The notes: generated from the letters alone by a model not told the origin. DNA of 64,000 bases from an uncultured Collinsella sp. (GCA_958443265.1 CAUCKA010000006.1:62001-126000); one strand, 5' to 3'. Counted from the first letter of the stretch, positions 9,210-18,102 are shown. Numbers and translations: made by a program.

Positions 9210-12200
9210 CTACACGTCCCTCCTTACAAACGTTCCTTCGTGGTTATACGAGCAGCGCACATGCGCGGCCTGAGCCGACGTCGGGTCGACGGCGGCAACG
9301 TTGCCTGCCTCGAGCTCGCGCAGACGCTCGGCAATGCCGGTCTCCACGCGATCGAGCAGCGCATCGAAGTCCATGTTGCCGCCCTCGCCGGGAAAGCCCT
9401 TCTTAAGGCCTGGGATGCGGCCGTCGCCGCGCTCTTCCTCAAGCAACTCGGCGCTCGCCGCACCGCGCAGCGCGGGCTTGCCGCCCTTGGTCGAAAAATA
9501 GAGCGCGGCGCGGGTATCCAGATCCAGCGCCCGACGCATGGCCTGCGCGTAGATGAGTGTCTGGGTATGGGGCGGCAGCCAGCGCGGGTCGTCGATGGGG
9601 GCCTCGCCCGACTCCTCGTCGCGCACCGTGGGGTCGGCGAGTTTAAACTCCTCGACACCCGAACGATGCTTGTAGTCGATTACCACGGCGCGATTCTCGG
9701 CATCCACGTCAACGCGGTCGATGCGCCCACCGAGTGGCCAACCGGCATACTCGACCCGGAGCTCGTTGAACGCAAACTCCAGGTAGCGCGGCGCGAAGGG
9801 CGCGAGCGCCTCGGACTCGTAGGCAAGCACGCCCTCCAGCTGCGGCAAAATCTCGGCCACCTGGCGCTCCTCCACCGGGGAGAGCGGCACCAGCGGGCCC
9901 TCGGTACCGCGCTTGCCGGCGTGCTCGGCCAGGGTCTCGGCAAAGACCTCGTGCAGCAGCTCCTTCGCGCGCGGCAGATTCATGGGTGTCACGCGCTCCA
10001 TGCCCTCCTGGGGCAGGCGGGCATGGAGGTGCTCCAGCACATCGTGGACAAAGTTGCCCTTCTCCATGTTTCCAAAGCCCGCATCAATGGACTGGGGCTT
10101 CACGCGATACGACACGAACCAGCATAGCGGGCAGGTCGAATAGGCCTCGATCTGCGAGGCAGACGTCAGGCGCGGCACCAGCGGCGCATCCTCGCCCTCG
10201 CCATCGCGACGGCGCAGGACCAGATACGGAATGGCTTCATCGCTCAGATGCTGAGGAGCTTCGCAGGTCACGCGCTCGCGCCTAAGACCTTCGCCTGCCG
10301 CGGGATCGAAGTCCCTTACGATATCGCCCTCACCCACGCACTTCGCCTTGTCGGCGCCAACGGCCTTAGCGTCGTCAGCGGCCTTGTCGGCGTCAGCGGC
10401 CTTAGCATCGTTAGCGGCCTCGGCATGCGCCCGCAACTCGGTCCACACGGCCGCCGGATAACACTCGCGCGCCTGACGATCGTGGGTCACACGGGCGAGC
10501 GTAACCGGACCACGCGACGCTTGTATCGCGCGGCCAAAGCGTGCGCGCAGCAAGGCCGCAGGCTCAAGCGTCACGCCCTCGCGACCGAGGCTCGCCGTCA
10601 GCGTGGTCAGCGGCCCCTCTTCGTGTGAGAGCGGATAGCTGTCCAGATCGACATCGGCAAACAGCACGGCATCGTAGCTGCCGGGGCGCAGAGCCGCCGC
10701 ATCGGCAAGCGAAGCAAAGCGAACCTGGGCGCGTGGCGCACGGTCAACCTCGTAGGTCTCGTAATCGTAGGCGGCGCTACGCTTGTCCACCTTGGTTCGA
10801 ATGTCGTCGAGCACGGGCACGGTCGCGGCCTGCGACACGTCGAGCGCACGGGCGCCATTCATAAGGATGTCGATGACGTGGCGCAGCAGGGCCACCTCCG
10901 CCTGGCGACGGGCCTGACCGTCGAGACCGCCAAGTGCGCGATCGGGCAGTGCCTCGGCAACGGCAAGCATGGCCTTGAGCGCCGTCACGGGTTTGTCGCG
11001 CCACAGCGCCTGGAACACGTCCGAGATCACGCACGGCACGTTCTTAAACCAGTTCTCGTCGCTCGCCGCTTTACGCGCGCCCCTCACCTGGCCCTGCACG
11101 CTCTGCAGCAGGCTCTTGACGCCCGCAGTGGTCTTGCTGCGCGACAGTCGCATATTCTTGTCGAACGTGCGCGCGCTGGCGGCGTCGGCACCCGAAAGCG
11201 GGCTGTAAATCCAGTCGGTAAGCTCCGGAGCGGGCCACCACTCAGTCTTAGAAGCTGCCCCTTCGTTGGCGGCCTTCATACGCTCGATCAGGTTGGCGAG
11301 CGCCGTGAACTGCCTGCCCGCAATGGATTGGGAAAACGCCGTGAACTCGGCCGTCTCGGCAGCAACGTGGCGCGCCGCCAAACGAGCGGCAAGCTCGCCG
11401 AACAGCTGGGGTGCCCGGGCAGAAACAACGAGCACGCGTACGGGGTCGGCGGGTGTTGCAGCAGCTTTATCGTCCTTGGACTCCTTGTGCGCTTTCACCA
11501 ACTTATCGATGACGTCCGCATAAGCATGGGCACGGGCATGGGGGCCGGCGACCTCAATAAAGGCAGGCTGAGCAGCGGACTTGGAGGCAGTCTGGGGCGC
11601 GGCGGCGCCCTCCCCCAGCGGCGCGATCTCAAACAGCACACCGCGGACATCAAATGCCGCGGCAAGCTCCTCGCGCATCGCCGCTTGCTCGCGGGCAAGC
11701 AGCACGACAACCTCTCCCCCGTTGTTTGCCACGGCGGACAGCAGCTCGAGCAGGCTATACGTAAATGACGTGACGCCGCGCACGCAAACGGCGCGGGCGC
11801 ACCCCGGCAGGTTGTCGGCCAAAGCGCCGGCCATAATGTCAGCCGCCTCGCAGGGCTCGACCATATCTCGACGGTCCAAACCGCGCGCATAGGCGCACAA
11901 AAGTTCAAACACGCGAGCCTCGGCGTCGCTTTTGGGCTTGGGCTTGCAAACGTTGTCGCAGCAACGCTCGGCGCCTGTCCCTGCCACACCCGGCAGCACA
12001 TCGCGAGCCATACGCGCGAGCATACGCACCGTGCCCTGGCTGCGCGAAAGCGGCTGCAGGTCGGCGTCGTCGAGGCGCGCTACCATGTCCGAAAACAGCA
12101 TCTGGCGCTGCAGGTTGTCGACGAAACCGCGCCCGTCGCCCAAAAGCTCCCAAAGCGAGCGAAGCCACGATGTAGGCGTCTTGTAGTCAATACCCAGCGA

Positions 12201-12362
12201 AACGCCGGCTTCCGCCGCATCATGACGGCACAGGTCGAGCTCGGCAAACGTTGGCGCCAGCAGCACGGCACGCCCGTGGCGGGCAATAAGGTCGGCAAGC
12301 AGCGCCGCCTCGGCATCGCTCAAATCCGCGCCGGCGTTGGTGGTATAGATTCGAACAGGCAT
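9210..12362 (-). CDS. addB: AddB-like helicase-nuclease subunit with altered Fe-S cysteines
   Basis: A 1050-residue partner of AddA, encoded first in the addBA pair. The N-terminal part resembles the inactivated helicase fold of AddB. The C-terminal RecB-type nuclease domain begins near residue 735 with SASQIEAYSTCPLCWF and has the catalytic VIDYKHRS near residue 893. Classical AddB ends in a C-x2-C-x5-C cluster that completes a [4Fe-4S] site. Here the C-terminus (VRCSYNHEGTFVRRDV) keeps only one cysteine, so the cluster is probably absent or different. A repetitive Ala/Asp/Lys segment lies around residues 645-680 (about 10330-10430). The symbol rests on gene pairing and domain order; coriobacterial versions are divergent. 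Confidence 0.85.
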   Translation of the reverse strand: MPVRIYTTNAGADLSDAEAALLADLIARHGRAVLLAPTFAELDLCRHDAAEAGVSLGIDYKTPTSWLRSLWELLGDGRGFVDNLQRQMLFSDMVARLDDADLQPLSRSQGTVRMLARMARDVLPGVAGTGAERCCDNVCKPKPKSDAEARVFELLCAYARGLDRRDMVEPCEAADIMAGALADNLPGCARAVCVRGVTSFTYSLLELLSAVANNGGEVVVLLAREQAAMREELAAAFDVRGVLFEIAPLGEGAAAPQTASKSAAQPAFIEVAGPHARAHAYADVIDKLVKAHKESKDDKAAATPADPVRVLVVSARAPQLFGELAARLAARHVAAETAEFTAFSQSIAGRQFTALANLIERMKAANEGAASKTEWWPAPELTDWIYSPLSGADAASARTFDKNMRLSRSKTTAGVKSLLQSVQGQVRGARKAASDENWFKNVPCVISDVFQALWRDKPVTALKAMLAVAEALPDRALGGLDGQARRQAEVALLRHVIDILMNGARALDVSQAATVPVLDDIRTKVDKRSAAYDYETYEVDRAPRAQVRFASLADAAALRPGSYDAVLFADVDLDSYPLSHEEGPLTTLTASLGREGVTLEPAALLRARFGRAIQASRGPVTLARVTHDRQARECYPAAVWTELRAHAEAANDAKAADADKAADDAKAVGADKAKCVGEGDIVRDFDPAAGEGLRRERVTCEAPQHLSDEAIPYLVLRRRDGEGEDAPLVPRLTSASQIEAYSTCPLCWFVSYRVKPQSIDAGFGNMEKGNFVHDVLEHLHARLPQEGMERVTPMNLPRAKELLHEVFAETLAEHAGKRGTEGPLVPLSPVEERQVAEILPQLEGVLAYESEALAPFAPRYLEFAFNELRVEYAGWPLGGRIDRVDVDAENRAVVIDYKHRSGVEEFKLADPTVRDEESGEAPIDDPRWLPPHTQTLIYAQAMRRALDLDTRAALYFSTKGGKPALRGAASAELLEEERGDGRIPGLKKGFPGEGGNMDFDALLDRVETGIAERLRELEAGNVAAVDPTSAQAAHVRCSYNHEGTFVRRDV

Positions 12363-12458
12363 GGTCCTCCACTCAAACCGTTCGCAATATTCAATGTTTC
12401 CATCCTACCCGCCCGCGCGGACAGATTTGCCCCACGCCAACAGATTTGACCCCTTGGA

Positions 12459-12522
12459 GACGGAGGAAAATGGATCACCGAGGAGGTCAGTCTAACCCAG
12501 TGATCCGTTTTCCTCCGTCCCC
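12459..12522. repeat. Dispersed palindromic repeat, GACGGAGGAAAANGGATCAC family
   Basis: Two inverted 20-bp arms, GACGGAGGAAAATGGATCAC at 12459-12478 and the reverse complement (one mismatch) at 12500-12519, surround a 21-bp centre. A single arm of the same family occurs at 27761-27782, so this is a dispersed intergenic element rather than a unique terminator. Confidence 0.75.
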
Positions 12523-12534
12523 AAAGGATCAAAA

Positions 12535-12556
12535 AACCGCCCCCGAAGGGACGGTT
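12535..12556 (-). terminator. Intrinsic terminator after the YerC-like gene
   Basis: On the minus strand AACCGTCCC, a TTCG loop and GGGGCGGTT are followed directly by a T-run (TTTTTTG). It lies 28 bases after the stop at 12584. Confidence 0.7.
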
Positions 12557-12583
12557 CTGCGCAATTCGTTTGTTGCCGCTGGC

Positions 12584-12883
12584 CTACTCGCCATCCTCCA
12601 GCTTGATGAGGATCTTGCGATAGCCACCGTACTCGCCGTTGAGCGCCTTTGAAACGCGGCTCACCGTAGTGGACGAAGCGCCGGTGCGGGCCTGAACCTC
12701 AACATAAGGCTCGCCCTCATCCAGATAACGCGCAACCTGCAGACGTTGCGAAAGATCGCAGATCTCGCGCGGCGTGCAGATATCGGTCAAAAACGCCTGG
12801 ATATCCTTCTCGTCATCCAAAAGACTAAATGCGTGGACCAGCTGCTTGACATCAGGCTTGTCAAACATGTTCTCGATATTCAT
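12584..12883 (-). CDS. YerC/YecD family TrpR-related DNA-binding protein
   Basis: A 99-residue all-helical protein. The segment LLDDEKDIQAFLTDICTPRE followed by ICDLSQRLQVARYLDEG and the helix-turn-helix TGASSTTVSRVSKAL is characteristic of the TrpR-like YerC/YecD family found in Firmicutes and Actinobacteria. It probably binds DNA as a dimer; no ligand or target is established. The gene is alone, with its own terminator. The ATG at 12883 has only a weak upstream purine stretch (GGCGGTGATCG). Assignment to the family is confident; the regulon cannot be inferred from this window. Confidence 0.88.
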   Translation of the reverse strand: MNIENMFDKPDVKQLVHAFSLLDDEKDIQAFLTDICTPREICDLSQRLQVARYLDEGEPYVEVQARTGASSTTVSRVSKALNGEYGGYRKILIKLEDGE

Positions 12884-13207
12884 CGATCACCGCCAAACCC
12901 GCCATAAGGCATCGAAGTTGATACTGACATCGGGCATCGTTCGCCCGTTCTATGCAATAGGGCAACGCCTGTGGCTTTTGCCCGTAGCAGTGTAGCACAC
13001 CACCAAACTAAAGCGACAAGACTCTCTGCCAGCGGCGCGTTTTTCAGGACGAACGCCGTTTTGAAACCGAATGCGCACGTAAGCTCCACGAATATCTGAG
13101 ACAATGGGCGGCCGAACAAGGCGGCACACCCGAGCGGCCGTCCAAGCTGCCGCAGCAAACCGCTTCACGCGACGCCGACGCACCCTGCGCAAGAAAGGAT
13201 TCACACC

Positions 13208-13573
13208 ATGCGCTTTATGCTTAACTGGCTCTTTACCTCGATCGCCATCGCGATTGCCACGTTCCTCGTCCCCGGCATCCAGCCCTTCGGTTTTGCCGAG
13301 GCCTGGGTCTGTTTCGCCTTCGTGGGACTGTTCCTGAACATCGTCGATTCGCTCGTCAAGCCGTTCCTGACGGTTATCTCGCTACCGCTCACGATCATTA
13401 CGCTGGGTATTTTTCAGCTCGTAGTCAACAGCTTTATGCTCGAGCTGGCCAGCTATCTGTCGGTCAATCTGCTGGGCGCGGGTATCTCCATCGCCAGCTT
13501 TGAATCGGCCTTCATGGGCAGCATCCTGGTGTCCATCATGCGCAGCATCCTCGACAGCATCGCCGAGGGCTAA
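13208..13573 (+). CDS. Phage holin family 4-like small membrane protein
   Basis: A 121-residue protein made almost wholly of four hydrophobic segments. It contains the LNIVDSLVKPFLTVISLPLTIITLG region typical in layout of the phage_holin_4_2 (Mycobacteriophage D29-like/YvlD) family of bacterial inner-membrane proteins. Chromosomal members are not phage lysis genes; the role is unknown, possibly in envelope stress. AAAGGA lies ten bases before the ATG. It is monocistronic, followed by a strong terminator. There are no phage genes around it. Confidence 0.8.
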   Translation: MRFMLNWLFTSIAIAIATFLVPGIQPFGFAEAWVCFAFVGLFLNIVDSLVKPFLTVISLPLTIITLGIFQLVVNSFMLELASYLSVNLLGAGISIASFESAFMGSILVSIMRSILDSIAEG

Positions 13574-13614
13574 AACGGCCATTCCGGCCGCGCCCGTCTC
13601 AACAGCCCAAAACG

Positions 13615-13645
13615 AAGGCCGCCCATCACAAAAATGGGCGGCCTT
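13615..13645 (+). terminator. Terminator after the holin-like gene
   Basis: A perfect 12-bp stem AAGGCCGCCCAT / ATGGGCGGCCTT with an 7-base loop, followed by TCTTATTT. The A-rich bases before the left arm make it potentially bidirectional. Confidence 0.85.
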
Positions 13646-13677
13646 CTTATTTGCCAAGTCTCAAAGGGCGAGAGAAT

Positions 13678-13708
13678 CTGCCATTTCCACCCCGTCCCCA
13701 AATGGCAG
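13678..13708. repeat. Hairpin containing a CCCGTCCCC core, beside the Rrf2 gene
   Basis: Arms CTGCCATTT and AAATGGCAG flank a core with CCCGTCCCC. It lies just after the Rrf2 stop and could terminate it, but lacks a clean T-run. The GGGGACGGGG core resembles other dispersed GGGAC-type repeats in the window. Confidence 0.5.
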
Positions 13709-13713
13709 GTGGG

Positions 13714-14142
13714 CTAGATCACGTAGTCGTAGCCTTCGTTGGGAGCGACAAGTTGATCGAGCGTCACACCGTCGAGGTAGTCGTTGATAAGCTTGTCCAG
13801 GTTCTTCCACACGTCGAGCGTGGGGCACTCGTCAGAGCGCGAGCAACCCTTGCAGTCGCCATCCAGGCAGGCGACCGGCGCCAGACTGCCCTCGGTCAGG
13901 CGCAAGATCTCGCCCACCGTGTACTGCTCGGGCGGGCGCGTGAGCACATAGCCGCCGCCCTTGCCGCGCATGCCCGAGAGCATGTTGGCGCGCACGAGCG
14001 TAGCCAGAATATTCTCGAGGTACTTCTCCGAAATACCCTGACGCGCCGCAATCTCTTTAAGCGGGATACGGCCTGTCGCCTGGTGCTCGGCCAGGTCGAC
14101 CATAACGCGCAGGGCATATCTGCCCTTTGTGGAAACCAACAT
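13714..14142 (-). CDS. Rrf2 family regulator, IscR-like cysteines
   Basis: A 142-residue winged-helix repressor. The N-terminus MLVSTKGRYALRVMVDLA and the recognition region ISEKYLENILATLV and GKGGGYVLTRP are diagnostic of Rrf2 proteins. Four cysteines at residues 92, 97, 100 and 106 (C-x4-C-x2-C-x5-C) sit where IscR holds its [2Fe-2S] cluster. The gene is divergent from cysK across a 250-bp AT-rich region, which suggests control of cysteine biosynthesis as for CymR. CymR itself lacks these cysteines, so this may be an Fe-S or redox-responsive cysteine regulator. The symbol iscR is not given because no isc genes are adjacent. Confidence 0.9.
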   Translation of the reverse strand: MLVSTKGRYALRVMVDLAEHQATGRIPLKEIAARQGISEKYLENILATLVRANMLSGMRGKGGGYVLTRPPEQYTVGEILRLTEGSLAPVACLDGDCKGCSRSDECPTLDVWKNLDKLINDYLDGVTLDQLVAPNEGYDYVI

Positions 14143-14259
14143 ATATATAGCTGCCTTTCGGTCTTTTAATTCGTAGAAATTCTAGCCGAAAAATTGGTTT
14201 TGAAAATACCTATTCCCGTCAAGATGGTTAATCGACTCGTAATAATCTTCTATTTCCTA

Positions 14260-14288
14260 TTGCGTTACTAGGCTTTACTGTCTACTAT
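14260..14288 (+). promoter_or_regulatory. Sigma70-type promoter for cysK
   Basis: TTGCGT at 14260-14265 and TACTAT at 14283-14288 are separated by 17 bp in an AT-rich stretch, giving a leader of roughly 100 nt before the cysK ATG. The upstream AT-rich segment 14190-14255 is the likely place for Rrf2 binding, but no clear box is visible. Confidence 0.7.
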
Positions 14289-14395
14289 GCTTGCCAACAG
14301 CAAAACGAACAACCTATAAGGTTTGTGGGTTTCGCTGCCACACACACCGTAAAACCACACGGTATCCAGTCATTTGAACACTTTGGAGGTTCACC

Positions 14396-15334
14396 ATGAG
14401 CAATGTTTACACGTCCATCGATCAGCTTATCGGCCACACCCCGCTTCTGGAGCTCACCCACTTCGAGGCCGACGATGACCTCAAGGCCCGTGTGCTCGTC
14501 AAATTGGAATACTTCAACCCCGCCGGGTCCGTCAAAGACCGCGTCGCCAAGAACATGATTGACGAGGCCGAGAAGGCCGGCAAGCTCGTGCGCGGTGGCG
14601 ACTACACCATCATCGAGCCCACGAGCGGCAACACCGGCGTCGGCATCGCCTCGGTGGCGGCGGCCCGCGGCTACAAGGTGATCATCACCATGCCCGAGAC
14701 CATGTCCGTCGAGCGCCGCAAGCTGATGCAGGCATACGGTGCGCAGCTCGTGCTCACCGACGGCTCCAAAGGCATGAAGGGCGCTATCGCCAAGGCCGAA
14801 GAGTTGCAGAAGGAGACCCCCAACAGCATCATCGCCGGCCAGTTTGTGAACCCCGCGAACCCGGCCATTCACAAGGCCACGACCGGCCCCGAGATCTGGG
14901 ACGACACCGACGGCAAGGTCGACATCTTCGTCGCCGGCGTCGGCACCGGCGGCACCGTGACCGGCGTGGGCGAGTTCCTCAAGGAGCAAAACCCCGAGAT
15001 TCAGGTCGTCGCCGTCGAGCCCGCCACCTCCCCGGTGCTCTCTAAGGGCCAGGCCGGCCCGCACAAGATCCAGGGTATCGGTGCCGGCTTTGTGCCCGAC
15101 GTCCTCGACACCCAGGTCTACGACGAGATCATCCCCGTCGAGAACGACGACGCCTTTGCCACCGGCCGCGCCGTGGGCCACAAGGAGGGCGTGCTCGTGG
15201 GCATTTCGTCCGGCGCCGCCGTGTGGGCCGCACTGCAGCTGGCCAAGCGCCCCGAGAACGAGGGCAAGACCATCGTGGCGCTGCTCGCCGACACCGGCGA
15301 GCGCTACCTGTCCACGGCACTCTTCCAGGACTAG
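14396..15334 (+). CDS. cysK: Cysteine synthase A (O-acetylserine sulfhydrylase)
   Basis: A PLP enzyme joining O-acetylserine and sulfide to make cysteine in the cytoplasm. The PLP lysine is in NPAGSVKDR (Lys47), the substrate loop is TSGNTG (76-81), and the glycine-rich phosphate loop GTGGTVTGVG is present. The length of 312 residues is normal. TTGGAGGTTC precedes the ATG. The divergent Rrf2 regulator and the promoter at 14260 suggest regulated expression. The C-terminus ends GERYLSTALF, as in CysK; CysM-type differences are not seen, but thiosulfate use cannot be excluded. Confidence 0.96.
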   Translation: MSNVYTSIDQLIGHTPLLELTHFEADDDLKARVLVKLEYFNPAGSVKDRVAKNMIDEAEKAGKLVRGGDYTIIEPTSGNTGVGIASVAAARGYKVIITMPETMSVERRKLMQAYGAQLVLTDGSKGMKGAIAKAEELQKETPNSIIAGQFVNPANPAIHKATTGPEIWDDTDGKVDIFVAGVGTGGTVTGVGEFLKEQNPEIQVVAVEPATSPVLSKGQAGPHKIQGIGAGFVPDVLDTQVYDEIIPVENDDAFATGRAVGHKEGVLVGISSGAAVWAALQLAKRPENEGKTIVALLADTGERYLSTALFQD

Positions 15335-15446
15335 AGCTCTCGTTCCTAGAACGAGTCCAAGGCACGCCGGTCTCCCCTCTCTTCTGGCAGCCTGAGCTCA
15401 TCCCAACAGGGTGTCCCACAGGACGCCCGAACTTGCTACAATGTCT

Positions 15447-15483
15447 GCGGCGCGGAACCAGCCTCCCGCGCCGCTTTTCTTTT
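15447..15483 (+). terminator. Terminator between cysK and mnmA
   Basis: Stem GCGGCGCGG / CCGCGCCGC with a 10-base loop, followed by TTTTCTTTTTT. It terminates cysK. A TACAAT hexamer at 15437-15442 immediately upstream could be the mnmA -10 element, placing the hairpin at the very start of an mnmA transcript. Confidence 0.85.
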
Positions 15484-15514
15484 TTGGCCACATGCCACCA
15501 AGGAGAACCTCCCC

Positions 15515-16615
15515 ATGCACAACAAGCGCGTGCTCGTCGCCATGAGCGGCGGCGTCGATTCCAGCGTGACCGCGTATCTGCTCAAAAGTCAGGGTTACGA
15601 ATGTGTCGGTGCCACCATGCGCCTCACCTGCCCCGCGCCCGATCCCACCACGGGCATGAGTAAGGTCGACCGCGACATCGCCGATGCAAAGGCCGTCGCC
15701 GAGCGCCTGGGGATACCCCATCACGTGCTCGACTTGCAGCAAACCTTCGACCGCAACGTGATCGAGCGCTTTGTGAACGCCTACCAGGAGGGGCTGACGC
15801 CTAACCCGTGCATCATCTGCAACCGCCATATTAAGTTTGGCGCGCTGCTCGATGCGGCACTCAATATGGGCTGCGATTACATCGCCACAGGTCACTACGC
15901 CAAAACGAGCCAGGCGTCCGACGGAACCTGGCAGCTGCATCGCGGCGAGGACCCTAAAAAGGACCAAAGCTACTTTTTATATTCGCTTACGCAGGAGCGC
16001 CTGGCGCACACGATCTTTCCGCTGGCAGGCCTGGACAAGGAGCACGACGTGCGCCGCATTGCCGCCGAGCAGGGCTTTGCCAACGCCAAGAAGGCCGAAA
16101 GCGAGGACATCTGCTTTATCGCGGATGGCGACTATGCGGGCTATATCGAGCGTCGGTGCGGACATCCCGCTACACCGGGCGATATCGTATGGCGCGACGG
16201 CAGCGTGGTCGGACGCCACAACGGCGCGTTGCGCTATACCATCGGCCAGCGCAAGGGCCTGGGCGTCGCGATGGCGCATCCCGTGTACGTAACGGGCGTC
16301 GACGCCGCCAACAACATTGTGCATCTGGGCGAAGCCGAGGACCTAACCGCGGCGGCGCTAACTGCCAATGAGTGGATCTGGAGCGCGCCGGCAGAGTGCA
16401 TGGAGGCCGAGCTCGATGCCGGCGGCATTCGCGTGGGCGCCAAGTACCGCTACCGACAGAAAGACCAGGCAGCGACCCTTACGCGCGGCGAAGACGGGCA
16501 AATGTTGCTGACCTTTGACGAGCCGCAGCGCGCCATCGCCCCCGGACAGGCCGTCGTCGTCTATCGGGGCGACATCGTCCTGGGCGGCGGCACCGTGACC
16601 GGCGCGCTTAAGTAG
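15515..16615 (+). CDS. mnmA: tRNA-specific 2-thiouridylase MnmA
   Basis: Makes the 2-thio group of U34 in tRNA-Lys, -Glu and -Gln, receiving sulfur from a cysteine desulfurase relay. The PP-loop SGGVDSS is at residues 11-17. The catalytic cysteine pair is Cys99 (NPCIICNR) and Cys200 (SEDICFI), separated as in known MnmA. ATGHYAK and KDQSYFLY are also conserved. The length of 366 residues is normal. AAGGAG lies 11 bases before the ATG at 15515. It follows cysK, an apt neighbour for a sulfur-transfer enzyme, but has its own transcription unit after the terminator. Confidence 0.96.
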   Translation: MHNKRVLVAMSGGVDSSVTAYLLKSQGYECVGATMRLTCPAPDPTTGMSKVDRDIADAKAVAERLGIPHHVLDLQQTFDRNVIERFVNAYQEGLTPNPCIICNRHIKFGALLDAALNMGCDYIATGHYAKTSQASDGTWQLHRGEDPKKDQSYFLYSLTQERLAHTIFPLAGLDKEHDVRRIAAEQGFANAKKAESEDICFIADGDYAGYIERRCGHPATPGDIVWRDGSVVGRHNGALRYTIGQRKGLGVAMAHPVYVTGVDAANNIVHLGEAEDLTAAALTANEWIWSAPAECMEAELDAGGIRVGAKYRYRQKDQAATLTRGEDGQMLLTFDEPQRAIAPGQAVVVYRGDIVLGGGTVTGALK

Positions 16616-16626
16616 CCGCGGGTTTA

Positions 16627-17997
16627 TCACTGCACGTGTCGAAGTACCTCAACAGCGGCACCAACCTCGATTACGCGACGCTCAAGGCCGCGGTGAATGG
16701 CCTCGAGTCGACCCTCCGCCGTCGCCCACTCGCTCTGCGAAAGAATCTCGATCGCCTCATCAACAAATCCGTTGAGCCGCGATGAATCGAACCAATCGAG
16801 CAAATCCGCAAGCGCCAGCTGGACGGAAGGGTCGGGCCCAAACGGCTTAGCGGAAAACCCGAACTCCCCAGCTGCGAGCACGGCAGTTGGTACGTTGTAC
16901 CACAGGCAGTTGCCGCTATCGAACAGCGGAGCAGGTTTTATCTCCAGGGTGTCGACATTGCGGATGATGCCGAAGTTTCGCCAATGGCGGTCGCTGTTGG
17001 CCAAAAGGGCATCGCAGACAATCATCTGCGACATAGACCTTCTCACGGCAGCCTCGTCTGCTCCATGCTTACCAAGGAAGCGGGAGTACCGGTCGTACGT
17101 CGAGTTTCCTCGCTGACCGCCAAGAGCGTTCTTAACGTAAACGGCTGGAACGTATTCCTCGCGGCCATCAAGAAAGTCATCGCACAGACACACAGGGCCA
17201 TCGAACATCCGCTCAACCGTATAAGGAACAAACTCGCCCTCCGACAGCAAGCGACGGTGCAGGGCCGTTGCAACCGCCTCGTTAAAGGGTCGCTGGTCAT
17301 CCATGCCGCATCCTTTAGCCAAGACGCGAACGCCGCGGCGGATCATCCATGATTTAGGGAGCTCGCCCTCGGACGTGTTGTCGGGGTTTTTAAGGCCGAT
17401 GCCCTCCAGCCAACCCGAACGCCCCTCGGGCGCAGACCGCTCAAAATCATTCTCGAAGAAATTGATGTTTTGCCATTTGAGTTCGTCGCAATCGGTCGGC
17501 CGCAGCCAATAGCAATCCGAAAGCGAGAGGCCCAGGCACTGAACCGGCACCTCAACGCCGCTGACAATCCCCAGCTCGCGGTAGCGCGAGACGAGTCCGG
17601 GGCGGACGTCAGGCACCGACCGATGGCTCCACCACACGTTGAGCTCCCGTTTATTCACCGTAGGAGAAGAACTCGAGCACGTGCCAAACGGCATCCTCTG
17701 CGCATCGAGCACCTCGGCGATTTCGAAGGGAAACTCACGTGTCGGATCAAATGAGACATGCGCGACCTCATGGTCGGCCGACATCAGCGTAAACTTGCGT
17801 CCCACATCGGCTGCAGGACGGCGTCCTCGCTTGCGGACCTTTTGATAGGCGATCGCAGAATTGTACTCGATCATCTTCCGTCCGCCCACAATATCGCACA
17901 CAAGCGTCCCCGATGCGGCAAGTTGAGATATGCGGGCTTTCGTAACGCCCAACAGGCGGGCGGCATCACCCATAGACAAGTACTCAGACGTATCCAT
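16627..17997 (-). CDS. HTH domain fused to a HipA-like kinase
   Basis: A protein of about 456 residues. Residues 1-60 hold an excisionase-type helix-turn-helix (MGDAARLLGVTKARISQLAA). The C-terminal half has HipA kinase features: the catalytic loop ANSDRHWRN (Asp336) and the metal-binding PLFDSGN (Asp360, equivalent to DFG). HipA kinases phosphorylate translation factors or tRNA synthetases and cause dormancy; the substrate here is unknown. No HipB partner gene is adjacent, and the fused HTH may replace it. The ATG at 17997 is chosen because AGGTGAT lies seven bases upstream; GTG 18009 and ATG 18006 are too close to it. An inverted repeat upstream may be the operator. GC is somewhat lower than in neighbours, suggesting an accessory gene. 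Confidence 0.8.
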   Translation of the reverse strand: MDTSEYLSMGDAARLLGVTKARISQLAASGTLVCDIVGGRKMIEYNSAIAYQKVRKRGRRPAADVGRKFTLMSADHEVAHVSFDPTREFPFEIAEVLDAQRMPFGTCSSSSPTVNKRELNVWWSHRSVPDVRPGLVSRYRELGIVSGVEVPVQCLGLSLSDCYWLRPTDCDELKWQNINFFENDFERSAPEGRSGWLEGIGLKNPDNTSEGELPKSWMIRRGVRVLAKGCGMDDQRPFNEAVATALHRRLLSEGEFVPYTVERMFDGPVCLCDDFLDGREEYVPAVYVKNALGGQRGNSTYDRYSRFLGKHGADEAAVRRSMSQMIVCDALLANSDRHWRNFGIIRNVDTLEIKPAPLFDSGNCLWYNVPTAVLAAGEFGFSAKPFGPDPSVQLALADLLDWFDSSRLNGFVDEAIEILSQSEWATAEGRLEAIHRGLERRVIEVGAAVEVLRHVQ

Positions 17998-18017
17998 ACG
18001 CCGCATCACCTCGTTAA

Positions 18018-18046
18018 GTAATTTACACGTTTAGTTAATAGATTAC
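18018..18046. promoter_or_regulatory. Inverted repeat, candidate operator of the HTH-HipA gene
   Basis: GTAATTTA (18018-18025) and TAGATTAC (18039-18046) form an 8-bp inverted repeat with one mismatch and 21-bp centre spacing, 21 bases upstream of the chosen start, in a strongly AT-rich promoter region. Confidence 0.45.
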
Positions 18047-18076
18047 AGACATCATAATACTAAACAACCCAAAGTG

Positions 18077-18102
18077 AAAAAAGGCCAGAGAAATCGGGCC
18101 TT
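18077..18102 (-). terminator. Terminator after the M42 peptidase gene
   Basis: On the minus strand AAGGCC, a ten-base loop and GGCCTT are followed by TTTTC, 34 bases after the stop at 18136. Confidence 0.8.

Noticed and set aside
13208..13573. Holin gene as evidence for a prophage
   Set aside because: No other phage gene is nearby; chromosomal phage_holin_4-like proteins are common.
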